A DNA stretch of 64,000 bases from Brevibacillus brevis (lineage in GTDB: Bacteria; Bacillota; Bacilli; Brevibacillales; Brevibacillaceae). Where the stretch lies: contig NZ_CP041767.1 in assembly GCF_022026395.1 (NCBI RefSeq), forward strand, positions 4,124,501 through 4,188,500, in the 5' to 3' direction. Under the pieces are notes generated by a model. That model saw only the letters and a program-made list of their open reading frames with translations, was not told where the DNA came from and searched no databases. Every line of letters begins with the position of its first letter. Positions within the stretch are counted from its first letter, which is position 1. Below, piece by piece: positions 1 through 8,273 of this stretch. Position numbers and translations under genes: made by a program.

Positions 1-495
1 GCAAATCTCGTCACAGACGACGCCAACCTGTTGCCAGCTATGCCCCGGCAGAGAAAGGATAAAGAAAGGTACGCCATCTATCTCGATCCCTTCATCCAGT
101 GGAAGGAGGTGGTCCACCCGAGAAGGCTGCGCCAGCAAAAACTTGTTTTGGAGATCCGCAAGTGGGGCTGCACCCATGTTCAAGTAAATGGGCTCAAGTA
201 TCGGATTCCGAATGATCGCCTCTTCCAGAGGTGGCGCATAGACCCTTGCTTCGGGCCAGCATCCGAGCAAGTAGGCGTTGCCACCGAAATGGTCGGCATG
301 AGAATGCGTTTGAATGATTGCACACAAGGGCTGGGCGATAGCGTCCAGTCCTTTCTTGATTTTTTTGGCGTTTTGGGTATCCAGACCAGAATCAATCAGG
401 ATCGCTCCACGCTCACCAATGACAAGTCCTATGTTAACATGACCGGGAAAATAGCCGACACGCTCCGTTATCATTTGAAATGCTTGTCCAGACAA
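1..495 (-). CDS. MBL-fold metallo-hydrolase, C-terminus cut by window edge
   Basis: Metallo-beta-lactamase-fold hydrolase of unknown substrate; the fold normally binds two zinc ions and hydrolyses esters, lactones or thioesters. Translation of the minus strand gives the metal-binding motif THSHADHFGG near residue 60 and a second motif LPGHSWQQVG near the cut end. The start is a TTG at 495 with GAGGG seven bases upstream; the first ATG, at 474, has no ribosome-binding site. It begins 9 bases after the stop of the YitT gene, so the two are probably co-transcribed. The 3' end lies outside the window, so length and subfamily cannot be judged. Confidence 0.85.
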   Translation of the reverse strand, partial: MSGQAFQMITERVGYFPGHVNIGLVIGERGAILIDSGLDTQNAKKIKKGLDAIAQPLCAIIQTHSHADHFGGNAYLLGCWPEARVYAPPLEEAIIRNPILEPIYLNMGAAPLADLQNKFLLAQPSRVDHLLPLDEGIEIDGVPFFILSLPGHSWQQVGVVCDEIC

Positions 496-504
496 AACAG
501 TCCC

Positions 505-1227
505 TCATTTCATCCTTTTCCTATTTATTTTCTCCAAAATATCGCCTTCCCCTCCCCTGTTCCTAAATGTCGTGCCAGTGATTACATAGAGTCGTGAGGA
601 GTGATCATCCATTTTACGCGAAATAAGCGGGCCAATGATGGTATATGGTGGCAAAGGTCGCCCGAGCCCACTGAACATATGCGTAGTTGCCGCAACTGCG
701 ACGATTGTCAGCAAAGAGAAAATCATTCTTTCCATCCCGATCGTTTGCGTAGAACAAAGTACGATCAGCCCATCGATGAAAAAAATCAGCAAAGCAACGC
801 GCAGCTTGTATCGTCTGGCAAGAAATTGCGCGAGCAGGTCTGTCCCGCCCGTATTCGTCTCGTAGGCAAGCATCAAGCCGACACCCATTCCGATTAAGAC
901 ACCGCCAGTAATTGCGGAAAAGGAAGTTGACCATAGATTCCAACCACGCATGTCCGAGAGAATATCTATAAAGAAGGCAGAAATTAGCATGCCGTGAAAG
1001 CTGTGAAAAAACAATCGGCGATCATAAAAAAAGACGATGACATACACAGGGATGCTTATCAAAATCATTACCAACCCCGTCGGCATCTGCATGTAATATG
1101 TCGCCAACAAACCGATCCCGATCATGCCCCCTTCCATTAGGCGATGCGGAACCAAAAACAGATTGACTCCAATGCCTAGAAGCACGCTTCCTGTGAGAAT
1201 CGCTACACTTTTTTGCAGCCAGTACAT
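505..1227 (-). CDS. YitT family membrane protein lacking the usual C-terminal DUF2179 domain
   Basis: Integral membrane protein of the YitT (DUF161) family, function unknown. About five to six hydrophobic helices fill residues 7-205, including the family-typical patterns GIGVNLFLVPHRLMEGG and ETNTGGTDLLAQ. Most YitT proteins are about 280 residues and end in a soluble DUF2179 domain; this one is 240 residues and stops in a short basic tail. ATG start with GAGGAG upstream. It is followed 9 bases later by the MBL hydrolase gene. The upstream side is a divergent intergenic region shared with the HlyC/CorC gene. Confidence 0.85.
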   Translation of the reverse strand: MYWLQKSVAILTGSVLLGIGVNLFLVPHRLMEGGMIGIGLLATYYMQMPTGLVMILISIPVYVIVFFYDRRLFFHSFHGMLISAFFIDILSDMRGWNLWSTSFSAITGGVLIGMGVGLMLAYETNTGGTDLLAQFLARRYKLRVALLIFFIDGLIVLCSTQTIGMERMIFSLLTIVAVAATTHMFSGLGRPLPPYTIIGPLISRKMDDHSSRLYVITGTTFRNRGGEGDILEKINRKRMK

Positions 1228-1329
1228 GTCGCTCTCCTCCTCGGACCGTGCTCGTTTATGTTTATGATCGAAAAGAAGCAGGTATGTCCAAGCATTGCCT
1301 CAGAATGCGCTCGTTCAAATCGGAACGTT

Positions 1330-1359
1330 TTGACTGTTCGGTTGACCTATTGGTATACT
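1330..1359 (+). promoter_or_regulatory. Sigma-A-like promoter of the HlyC/CorC gene
   Basis: TTGACT at 1330-1335, an 18-base spacer, and TATACT at 1354-1359. It points toward the HlyC/CorC gene and would give a leader of about 150 bases. The leader contains a 9-bp inverted repeat (GAAAACCTG with CAGGTTTTC, about 1372-1424) and the perfect palindrome GTACATGTAC (1445-1454). Confidence 0.55.
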
Positions 1360-1517
1360 TACGAGTAACAAGAAAACCTGTGGCACGGCTCATGAATAGT
1401 ATTCCATTGCAGGTTTTCGATTGAATATTTATCTCTTTTTGGTCGTACATGTACAATACCATTATCGTATCGGAGGTGAGTGCTCCACCTTTCGCACTGC
1501 GGGAGGCGGAGGTGTGC

Positions 1518-2876
1518 TTGGAGAGTCCGATAGGGGAGATTACGCTGAATCTGCTGCTTGTGGTTTTTTTGGTTCTTCTGAACGGCTTCTTCGTCGCAGC
1601 AGAATTCTCGTTGGTAAAAGTTCGCCAAACTCGTCTGACCCAGCTCGTCAGCGAAGGCAATAACAAAAGTGCCCGCTACGCGCAAAAAGTCACACAAGAG
1701 CTCGATGCCTATCTGTCCGCCTGCCAGCTCGGGATTACGCTGGCTTCGCTAGGTTTAGGCTGGGTTGGTGAACCTGCCGTCGCCCATTACGTCGCGCCCG
1801 TCATGGCATTTTTTTATTTCCCATCTTATTTGGTCGGTCCGACCTCACTTGCGATCGCTTTTGCTATCATCACATTTTTACATATCGTCTTCGGAGAGCT
1901 TGCTCCTAAATCTTTGGCGATCCAAAAAGCAGAGGCCACTTCCCTCTGGACAGCCGCACCGCTCATGTTTTTCTACAAGCTGAGTTATCCGCTCATCTGG
2001 TTTTTAAACGGAGCAGCCAATTTACTGATCAGACGCCTTGGAATCGAGCCCGCCACCGAAAACGAATCTGCTCATACCGAAGAGGAAATCCGCCTCCTCA
2101 TGAACCAGAGTCATAAAAGTGGTCACATTGACCAGACCGAGATGGCTCTCGTCGACAATGTCTTCGTGTTTTCCGAACGTCTTGCCCGGGAAATTATGAT
2201 CCCACGGATTGATATGATTTGCCTCTACGACGACAACACGTTTGATGAAAACCTCGAAATTATGAGAGAGTCTCGCCATTCGCGCTTTCCCGTCGCTCAT
2301 GAGGATAAGGACAGGCTGATTGGCTTTGTGCACATCTCAGATTTTTACCTCTCTGCACTGACGACCGGGAAGGCAGAGTTAACTGATTTTCTCCGCCCAT
2401 TATTGACGGTGCCGGAGTCCATGGAAATTAGCCACGTCTTGCGCTTAATGCAAAAACGCCGTTCCCAGCTTGCCATCGTGATTGACGAATACGGAGGTAC
2501 AGCAGGGTTGTTAACGATGGAGGACATTTTGGAGGAAATCGTCGGTGATATTCAGGATGAGTTCGATGAAAATGAGCGCCCTGAAATTGAAGAAAGCTCT
2601 AGCAATACGCTCTCGGTTTCCGGCAAAACTCTCTTGACAGAACTGAATGATTATATATCGATTGAAGTCATTTCCGACGAAGTCGACACCATTGCCGGAT
2701 GGCTCTATAGCCAGTTAAATGAAGAGGTCGCGAAAGGCAAAACCGTCACATTCCAAGGCTATCTTTTTACGATTAGTGAACTGGAAAACCATCGCATTAC
2801 ACGGGTGAGCATCACGTATTTGGGAGCAGAAGATTCGTCCCCTCTTCCTGAGGATATGGTGTCGCTGCACTCCTAA
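1518..2876 (+). CDS. HlyC/CorC (CNNM-type) transporter, DUF21-CBS-CorC
   Basis: Membrane protein of the hemolysin C/CorC family; characterised members move or sense magnesium. Order: DUF21 transmembrane domain with NGFFVAAEFSLVKVR near the N-terminus and conserved GLGWVGEPAV, a CBS pair from about residue 190 (EIMIPRIDM, EYGGTAGLLTMEDILEEIVGDIQDE), and a C-terminal CorC_HlyC domain. The frame is open from 1449, but the best start is TTG at 1518, preceded by GGAGG with good spacing and giving the family-typical N-terminus; GTG at 1512 is possible. Followed by a strong terminator. A close paralog lies at 23109-24428. Confidence 0.92.
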   Translation: MESPIGEITLNLLLVVFLVLLNGFFVAAEFSLVKVRQTRLTQLVSEGNNKSARYAQKVTQELDAYLSACQLGITLASLGLGWVGEPAVAHYVAPVMAFFYFPSYLVGPTSLAIAFAIITFLHIVFGELAPKSLAIQKAEATSLWTAAPLMFFYKLSYPLIWFLNGAANLLIRRLGIEPATENESAHTEEEIRLLMNQSHKSGHIDQTEMALVDNVFVFSERLAREIMIPRIDMICLYDDNTFDENLEIMRESRHSRFPVAHEDKDRLIGFVHISDFYLSALTTGKAELTDFLRPLLTVPESMEISHVLRLMQKRRSQLAIVIDEYGGTAGLLTMEDILEEIVGDIQDEFDENERPEIEESSSNTLSVSGKTLLTELNDYISIEVISDEVDTIAGWLYSQLNEEVAKGKTVTFQGYLFTISELENHRITRVSITYLGAEDSSPLPEDMVSLHS

Positions 2877-2895
2877 TCGAATAAAACAACCATAA

Positions 2896-2936
2896 TGGCA
2901 AGTGTCCCCTGCCGACAGGGGGCACTTCTTGTTTCC
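2896..2936 (+). terminator. Rho-independent terminator after HlyC/CorC gene
   Basis: Twelve-base stem AAGTGTCCCCTG / CAGGGGGCACTT (2900-2911 and 2916-2927, one G.T pair) with a four-base loop, followed by CTTGTTT. Confidence 0.8.
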
Positions 2937-2944
2937 GAGGTGTC

Positions 2945-5317
2945 ATGATGAACTACGCTTTACTAGACAACAAACCCATCCTGTTGCTACCTGAGAACTA
3001 CAACCGCATACCGTTTTGGCGCATGGCTGCCCGGCAGGACAAGGTACGCTGTCCAGCCTGTGCATCAGCGCTTCGCCTTCATGCTGGCATCAGCTTTGAG
3101 CCGCATTTCTTCCATCCTGAGGGAGCAGAGTGCCCGCTTCTGACGGAAAATGGTCCTGCTCCTCTCGATTCGCTGCAAGCGATTAATGAGACGGCTGCCA
3201 CTGCCTTTCAGGCTGTCTTGACTGCTACGGCCGAAAAAGATCACAGCGAGGCATCCATAGACGAAGACGAAGCAAATACAACGACCATCGGTTCCTTCCG
3301 CCTTCCGAAAAAGAGAACGATTGGCTCGAGCACGACGCCTCCCCCGCCAGCTCCGAAGCCACCGGTTTTCCGCAAACGCTTGATGCCGAAGAAGACCATC
3401 TCTCACATGGCTGAGCAAATGCGTGATCAATCGCTGCACCCGGGACAACAGCAAGCGGTGCACGCTACCGAGGGGCCTTTTCTCATCCTCGCTGGAGCAG
3501 GAAGTGGCAAGACGCGCGTCATGACTGCACGAACGACTCACTTGATCTCAGAGTTGGGCGTAAAGCCGAATCAAATCATGGTTGTGACCTTTACAACCAA
3601 AGCCGCCGATGAAATCCGTCAGCGCATTGCCCGGCAGCTACCCGCTGGACAAGCACGTGAGCTGATTGCTGGTACGTTCCACAGCATCTTTTACCGAATG
3701 CTCTTGCATCACCAGCCAGAACGCTGGGATCAGCAGCGCCTCTTGAAAAAGGATTGGCAAAAATGGCGGTTGATGCGCGAGACAGGCGCACTGCTCGGTC
3801 ATGACGAGCTTGCTACGTTAAAAGAAACAGAGATTACCGAAGCACTCGGCATTATCAGCCGTTGGAAAAACGAATACATCCTCCCCCAGGAGGTCGCGTA
3901 CCGGGAAACAACGAGCGATGCAGAAAAACGGGCGATCCAGCTATATCCTCTATATGAGGCCACAAAGAAAAAACATCAATGGTTTGACTTTGACGACATG
4001 CTCATTGGCTGCTATGAAATGCTGCGCGATGATTCAAGTCTCTTGCGCCGTTATCAGGAACGCATTACCTACGTGATGGTCGATGAGTTTCAGGATATCA
4101 ATCGCATCCAGTATGAGACGGTAAAGCTATTAGCTGCTCCACAAAACAATTTGTGCGTCATCGGGGATGACGACCAGTCCATTTACGGGTTTCGCGGCAG
4201 TGATCCGCAGTACATCTTGGGCTTCACCAAAGACTTTCCGCAGGCATCGACATTTACGCTCGAGGTCAACTACCGTTCCCATTCCTCGATCGTCAGTCTT
4301 GGCTACTCGCTGATCGGTCACAATCGGGAGCGTTGGGCAAAGGAATGCCAGTCCTTTCATCGCGAGGAAGGCGACACGTATTTATTCGAGCCAGAGGACG
4401 AAGAAGAACAAGCTTCCCGGATCGTCGATGAAATTATCCATCGTCGCGAGCAGGGTGCCATTTTGGGTGAATGCGCCATCTTATACCGTACCAATGAATC
4501 TGCACGCCCCATTTTGGAGCGCCTGAGCGAAGCAGGGATTCCGTTTCATTACACACAAGAGGAAGATTCTTTTTACCAACGCCAGACGGTTCGCTGGTCG
4601 CTGAATTATTTGCGGCTCGCGTTAAACCCGGATGACACCGATGCGCTAAAAGAAATATTGTCGACCCTCTACATCTCAGCCGAAATGTGGAATGCCTTGC
4701 GCAGCCAAGCGATCATCGAGGACAAGCCGATTTTGCACGTTCTTCCGCATTTGGCACAGCTCAAACCGTATCAGCGCAAGCATATGCAGCAAATCAACGA
4801 GATTCTCACCGCGTGCAAAGATGTTCCACCCGCTCAAGCGCTTGAGCTCATCTATGAGGATGGCAAACTGCGCGACTATCTAAAAAAACGAGCGAAAGAC
4901 CGGGAAGATGGCCGGGAACGTTGGAACGACGAGCTGCAGCAAATACTGGCAGCTTCCAAGCGCCATGCGACGATCAGCGATTTTTTGGCTTATATTGATC
5001 AAATGGCGCGACAAGAAAAAGAGTGGCGCACGATGCGGCCACTCCCGGACGAAGCTGTTCATGTTTTAAGCATCCATCGGGCAAAAGGTCTTGAATACGA
5101 CCACGTTTTCTTGCCCGATCTGGTAGAAGGTGCCCTTCCTCATGAGTACACATTGGACGAGCTGCGTAAAGGCAGCTCGGGTGCGCTCGAAGAAGAACGC
5201 CGTCTCCTATACGTCGCGATTACCCGGGCCCGTCACAGCTTGTGTATCGGTATCCCCCGGGAGCGATTCGGACGAAAGACCCGTACCTCCCGCTTCATCG
5301 CCGAGATGGGCAGGTAA
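2945..5317 (+). CDS. UvrD/PcrA-type ATP-dependent DNA helicase with N-terminal CoiA-like zinc domain
   Basis: Superfamily 1A 3'-5' DNA helicase. Visible motifs: Walker A AGAGSGKT (about 183-190), motif II VDEFQD (about 380), motif III GDDDQSIYGFRGS (about 405) and motif VI LLYVAITRAR (about 757). Residues 1-65 are not part of PcrA: they carry CPAC at 36-39 and HFFHPEGAEC at 54-62, spaced like the N-terminal zinc-binding region of competence protein CoiA. Residues 70-165 are a low-complexity proline-rich linker before the helicase core. Total 790 residues versus about 740 for PcrA. Two adjacent ATGs (2945, 2948); GAGG spacing slightly favours the second. Probably monocistronic and accessory to, not a replacement for, PcrA. 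Confidence 0.9.
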   Translation: MMNYALLDNKPILLLPENYNRIPFWRMAARQDKVRCPACASALRLHAGISFEPHFFHPEGAECPLLTENGPAPLDSLQAINETAATAFQAVLTATAEKDHSEASIDEDEANTTTIGSFRLPKKRTIGSSTTPPPPAPKPPVFRKRLMPKKTISHMAEQMRDQSLHPGQQQAVHATEGPFLILAGAGSGKTRVMTARTTHLISELGVKPNQIMVVTFTTKAADEIRQRIARQLPAGQARELIAGTFHSIFYRMLLHHQPERWDQQRLLKKDWQKWRLMRETGALLGHDELATLKETEITEALGIISRWKNEYILPQEVAYRETTSDAEKRAIQLYPLYEATKKKHQWFDFDDMLIGCYEMLRDDSSLLRRYQERITYVMVDEFQDINRIQYETVKLLAAPQNNLCVIGDDDQSIYGFRGSDPQYILGFTKDFPQASTFTLEVNYRSHSSIVSLGYSLIGHNRERWAKECQSFHREEGDTYLFEPEDEEEQASRIVDEIIHRREQGAILGECAILYRTNESARPILERLSEAGIPFHYTQEEDSFYQRQTVRWSLNYLRLALNPDDTDALKEILSTLYISAEMWNALRSQAIIEDKPILHVLPHLAQLKPYQRKHMQQINEILTACKDVPPAQALELIYEDGKLRDYLKKRAKDREDGRERWNDELQQILAASKRHATISDFLAYIDQMARQEKEWRTMRPLPDEAVHVLSIHRAKGLEYDHVFLPDLVEGALPHEYTLDELRKGSSGALEEERRLLYVAITRARHSLCIGIPRERFGRKTRTSRFIAEMGR

Positions 5318-5380
5318 GTACTGAAAGCCGCCGCCCATATAAATCAAAAACTCTTCCATGTTCGTAATCAATGGAAACAT

Positions 5381-5437
5381 AAAAAACAGGCCCCCTTTCA
5401 CGCATTTTGGGTATAGTATGCGAGAAAGCAGGGCCTG
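5381..5437 (-). terminator. Terminator of fabI
   Basis: Reading the minus strand, GCAGGCCCTGCTTTC pairs with GAAAGGGGGCCTG around an internal GCAT..ATGC arm, followed by TTTTTT. It lies 30 bases past the fabI stop and also faces the end of the convergent helicase gene. Confidence 0.75.
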
Positions 5438-5466
5438 CTATTCTTTTTCGGGAAATTGACTTCTGG

Positions 5467-6240
5467 TTAGCCGCCCATAATGCTGTAGCCAGCATCGACG
5501 TGCAGAATTTCACCCGTGATTCCCCGGGAGAGATTGCTGAACAAGAAGAGAGCGGTGTCGCCTACTTCCGATTGGTCAATCGTGCGGCGCAATGGCGCTT
5601 TTTCCTCAATTTCTTTCAGTACGGAGTTGAAATTGCGGATTCCTTTTGCAGCAAGCGTACGGATAGGACCAGCGGAGATCGCATTGATACGAATGTTCTC
5701 TTTGCCCAGGTCGTTTGCCAAGTAACGAACAGATGCATCAAGCGCAGCTTTGGCTACACCCATTACGTTGTAGTTTTGAATCACGCGCTCACCGCCAAGG
5801 TAAGTCAAAGTCACGATGCTTCCGCCCTCTGTCATCAACGGACGAGCAGCACGAGCAACTGCTACCAGAGAGAATGCGCTAATGTCTTGTGCCAATGCGT
5901 ATCCTTCGCGGGAGGTGTTAACATACTCGCCTTCGAGCTCTTCCGTTTTCGCAAACGCGATGCAATGCGCCAGGCCATGAATTACGCCCACTTTTTCTTT
6001 GATCACAGCAAATGCCGCTTCGACATCCTCATCCTTCGTGACATCGCAGTTTACCAACAACGACTCTACTCCCAATTTTTCCGTAAGTGCCGCCACGTTT
6101 TCACGCAGACGCTCCCCTTGGTACGTAAAAATCAGATTTGCTCCAGCGTTATGTAAGGATTGCGCAATTCCCCAGGCAATGCTGCGGTGGTTTGCTACGC
6201 CCATGATGACGATGTTCTTTCCTTGCAACAATGTATTCAT
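5467..6240 (-). CDS. fabI: Enoyl-[acyl-carrier-protein] reductase (NADH), FabI
   Basis: Catalyses the last reduction of each fatty-acid elongation cycle (trans-2-enoyl-ACP to acyl-ACP with NADH), in the cytoplasm. It is an atypical short-chain dehydrogenase with nucleotide-binding GVANHRSIAWGIA at 14-26, catalytic Tyr147 and Tyr157 and Lys164 in YNVMGVAK, and GPIRTLAAKGI near 190; 257 residues, the normal length. ATG start with AAAGGGG upstream and a likely -10 TATAAT at 6276-6281 on the minus strand. It is transcribed alone and ends at its own terminator. I looked for a FapR operator and saw none convincing. Confidence 0.97.
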   Translation of the reverse strand: MNTLLQGKNIVIMGVANHRSIAWGIAQSLHNAGANLIFTYQGERLRENVAALTEKLGVESLLVNCDVTKDEDVEAAFAVIKEKVGVIHGLAHCIAFAKTEELEGEYVNTSREGYALAQDISAFSLVAVARAARPLMTEGGSIVTLTYLGGERVIQNYNVMGVAKAALDASVRYLANDLGKENIRINAISAGPIRTLAAKGIRNFNSVLKEIEEKAPLRRTIDQSEVGDTALFLFSNLSRGITGEILHVDAGYSIMGG

Positions 6241-6336
6241 TATGTATCTGCCCCTTTCCCAACTTATTCCCCTGCATTATAACCGATCTTGTCCACGGAT
6301 ACGAGTGAATAAACGAGAGAGGCAGTGTAAAAACAT

Positions 6337-6489
6337 TTAATCGGTACTTCCAGCCTGATCAGTTAGCGCTGATAGAGCTTCAGAGGAAGCCCACGATTCC
6401 TGCAATGGATTCAAGGATGTCCCCATGACCGGGAATTCAGTCAGTAACTGCAAGTGATCTTCTGTTTGCATTTGCTCTTGATGGTTCAT
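6337..6489 (-). CDS. Small hypothetical protein, 50 residues
   Basis: Open frame for an acidic 50-residue peptide beginning MNHQEQMQTEDHLQLLTEF and ending DQAGSTD. The ATG at 6489 has AAGGAAGGGAG too far upstream (about 14 bases); an in-frame GTG at 6504 would be better spaced (AAGGAAG, about 4 bases), giving 55 residues. No known domain, no membrane segment. It lies between ZIP transporter and fabI genes on the same strand, in a stretch that otherwise holds nothing but the fabI promoter. It could be a small spore-associated protein, but that is a guess. Confidence 0.45.
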   Translation of the reverse strand: MNHQEQMQTEDHLQLLTEFPVMGTSLNPLQESWASSEALSALTDQAGSTD

Positions 6490-6543
6490 ACTGTCAGTCC
6501 ACACTCCCTTCCTTCAGACTAGACTGGCTAGGAATGGGACCTT

Positions 6544-7269
6544 TTATGCATGCAAGTGATTCGCGTGTAAAAAAGCTGACAAAATCAGATACACGGCCAT
6601 CGCGCCAACAAAATAAACCCCGTACTGTGCCTTTTTGGTTTGTCCGATATAAGGGACGAGATGGCTAGCGGATACATATAAAAAAATACCCGTCGTCATG
6701 GCCAGCATAATGCCAGACCAATTCGGTGGAAACATTCGCTCAGCAAAACCAAAGCTGAGAGCTCCTGCAATCGTCGCGATCCCGAGGGATGTCGCCCCCC
6801 AAAATGCTTTCTTTCTCGAGTTGGTCGCCGCTAGCAAAAGTGAGGCTATGGTTACACCATCGGGAATTTTGTGCAGCAGCATCGCTACCAACACGGATAC
6901 ACCAACTTCTGAATCCATCCGCAAGCTCGCGACTAATGAGACGCCTTCGACAAATGCATGTAATAAAAATCCCGTCATGACCCCAATCATTCCCGTGGAG
7001 CCAAACTCTCCGCTGGACTTGCTGATTAATTCCAAGGCAAAAAGTGTCACAAAGCCAACGAGCACAAATGGCATCAGCCACAAGCTCTTGTCAGAAAAGA
7101 CGTGTGGCATCAAATCTAGCAGCGTAATCGCCAGCAGCAGCCCAGCCCCTGCACTGATCATCGCAAACAATGCCTCGGATGACCAGGCACGCAGGCACAA
7201 CAGCAGTCCCCCGATACTGCTCGCCAAGGCAGCAGTCAAAAGGACAATCCAGAAAACAGATTGCATCAT
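6544..7269 (-). CDS. ZIP family divalent metal transporter
   Basis: Inner-membrane transporter of the ZIP family (GufA/ZupT-like) that imports zinc or other divalent metals. Eight hydrophobic segments; the metal-site helices carry HAFVEG at 104-109 and HKIPDG at 133-138, matching the family signature in transmembrane helices 4 and 5. 241 residues, normal for the bacterial short form. No large histidine-rich loop. ATG start with GAGAGGA upstream. The substrate cannot be settled from sequence. Confidence 0.9.
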   Translation of the reverse strand: MMQSVFWIVLLTAALASSIGGLLLCLRAWSSEALFAMISAGAGLLLAITLLDLMPHVFSDKSLWLMPFVLVGFVTLFALELISKSSGEFGSTGMIGVMTGFLLHAFVEGVSLVASLRMDSEVGVSVLVAMLLHKIPDGVTIASLLLAATNSRKKAFWGATSLGIATIAGALSFGFAERMFPPNWSGIMLAMTTGIFLYVSASHLVPYIGQTKKAQYGVYFVGAMAVYLILSAFLHANHLHA

Positions 7270-7451
7270 CCGGTCCTCTCCTCACCCAACGAGCAAAAAC
7301 ATGCTTACTCCTTCCATATTACGCGCCTGTCCCGGTCATTATGAGCATGCAACCACATTTGACAAAATACGACGAGCTGTCCGAATCGGACGAAAGATCA
7401 CTAGTTTTTAGAACCTTTGTCGATTCTCTCTTACCCGGAAAATTTTGGTGC

Positions 7452-7457
7452 TATAAT
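7452..7457 (+). promoter_or_regulatory. Possible -10 box of the MerR-like gene
   Basis: Perfect TATAAT 45 bases before the ATG at 7502. The -35 position (TCTTAC at 7429-7434 with a 17-base spacer) is weak. The 230-base gap 7270-7501 otherwise shows nothing recognisable. Confidence 0.4.
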
Positions 7458-7501
7458 GAGTCCACCGGGAATACCGAGAGGAAAAAAAGGAGTGATTCGG
7501 G

Positions 7502-8119
7502 ATGGATGTACAAGTTTGGATGGCTTCAAAAGAGGTAGCTGATCGCCTTGATGTGCATGTTCGTACACTGCGTAACTGGCTGGACTTGTTCGTACCAGCT
7601 CAGGAACGTCTGAAAAATCCGCAGGGTCACTATTTGATCAGCGAAGCAGGCTTTGAACTGCTCAAGGAAGTAAAGGAAAGAAAAGACAACGGCAACAGCT
7701 CGTTAAAAGATATTCAGCGCCAACTGATAGAAGAAGGACGCCTCTCCGAGGAAATGCTCATGGAAGAAGAACTCGCAGGTGCGGAAGAAACTGCCGTTAC
7801 GCTCAGCGCCTCAAACAAGCTGGGAACGGGCATGCGAGAAGTGGAAATGACCGTCCACGAGACACTTGTCCAATTTCAGCAGGAGCTCACTCAGCTCTCC
7901 GCTATGAATCATATGCAATCGACCATTCTGCAAAAGATTGCGGACATTGAAGAAATGCAAGAGTCCCTCCGCTTAGAAATGCGCCGTGTCACTTTTGAAC
8001 TCGATCTTATGCAACAACGCCTGACTCGTCGCAAGGAGCGCTATGCCCGCTACGAGCCTCGCTGGTCACTCAATCCATTCCGCTGGTTTACACGTTCAGA
8101 TCGCGCAGCCGAGCAATAA
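7502..8119 (+). CDS. MerR/RacA-like HTH protein with coiled coil
   Basis: N-terminal MerR-type helix-turn-helix (residues 5-60: KEVADRLDVHVRTLRNWLDL, then GHYLISEAGFELLKEVKE), then an acidic linker, a long coiled coil (about 110-175) and a basic C-terminal tail with YARYEPRW. The architecture resembles RacA, the Bacillus chromosome-anchoring protein, and related DUF3967-type phage/host proteins. It has no effector-binding domain, so it is more likely a structural DNA-binding or partner-binding protein than a classic MerR activator. ATG start with AAAAAGGAGTG upstream. Confidence 0.7.
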   Translation: MDVQVWMASKEVADRLDVHVRTLRNWLDLFVPAQERLKNPQGHYLISEAGFELLKEVKERKDNGNSSLKDIQRQLIEEGRLSEEMLMEEELAGAEETAVTLSASNKLGTGMREVEMTVHETLVQFQQELTQLSAMNHMQSTILQKIADIEEMQESLRLEMRRVTFELDLMQQRLTRRKERYARYEPRWSLNPFRWFTRSDRAAEQ

Positions 8120-8273
8120 TCGTGTTTTTTCATACGGAAAAAAATGACAATTAGAAGAAGAACCTCGACAGCGGTAGTCTCCCCATGTTCTATTGTGATA
8201 AAATGGTACTATATGAACTGACTGAAAATCAGGACTATTTACATTCCACCAAAAAAGGACTGGGGCTTTCGTT

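Noticed and set aside
31-597. 188-codon plus-strand frame at the window start
   Set aside because: Antisense to the MBL hydrolase, whose minus-strand translation has clear metal-binding motifs.
5407-6156. 249-codon open frame on the plus strand
   Set aside because: Exactly antisense to fabI, no ribosome-binding site, no domain; a coding shadow.
6698-7411. 237-codon plus-strand frame
   Set aside because: Antisense to the ZIP transporter gene, low-complexity translation typical of a shadow.
7339-7538. Plus-strand frame overlapping the start of the MerR-like gene
   Set aside because: Starts without a good ribosome-binding site, contains the promoter and ribosome-binding site of the MerR-like gene and overlaps it out of frame.
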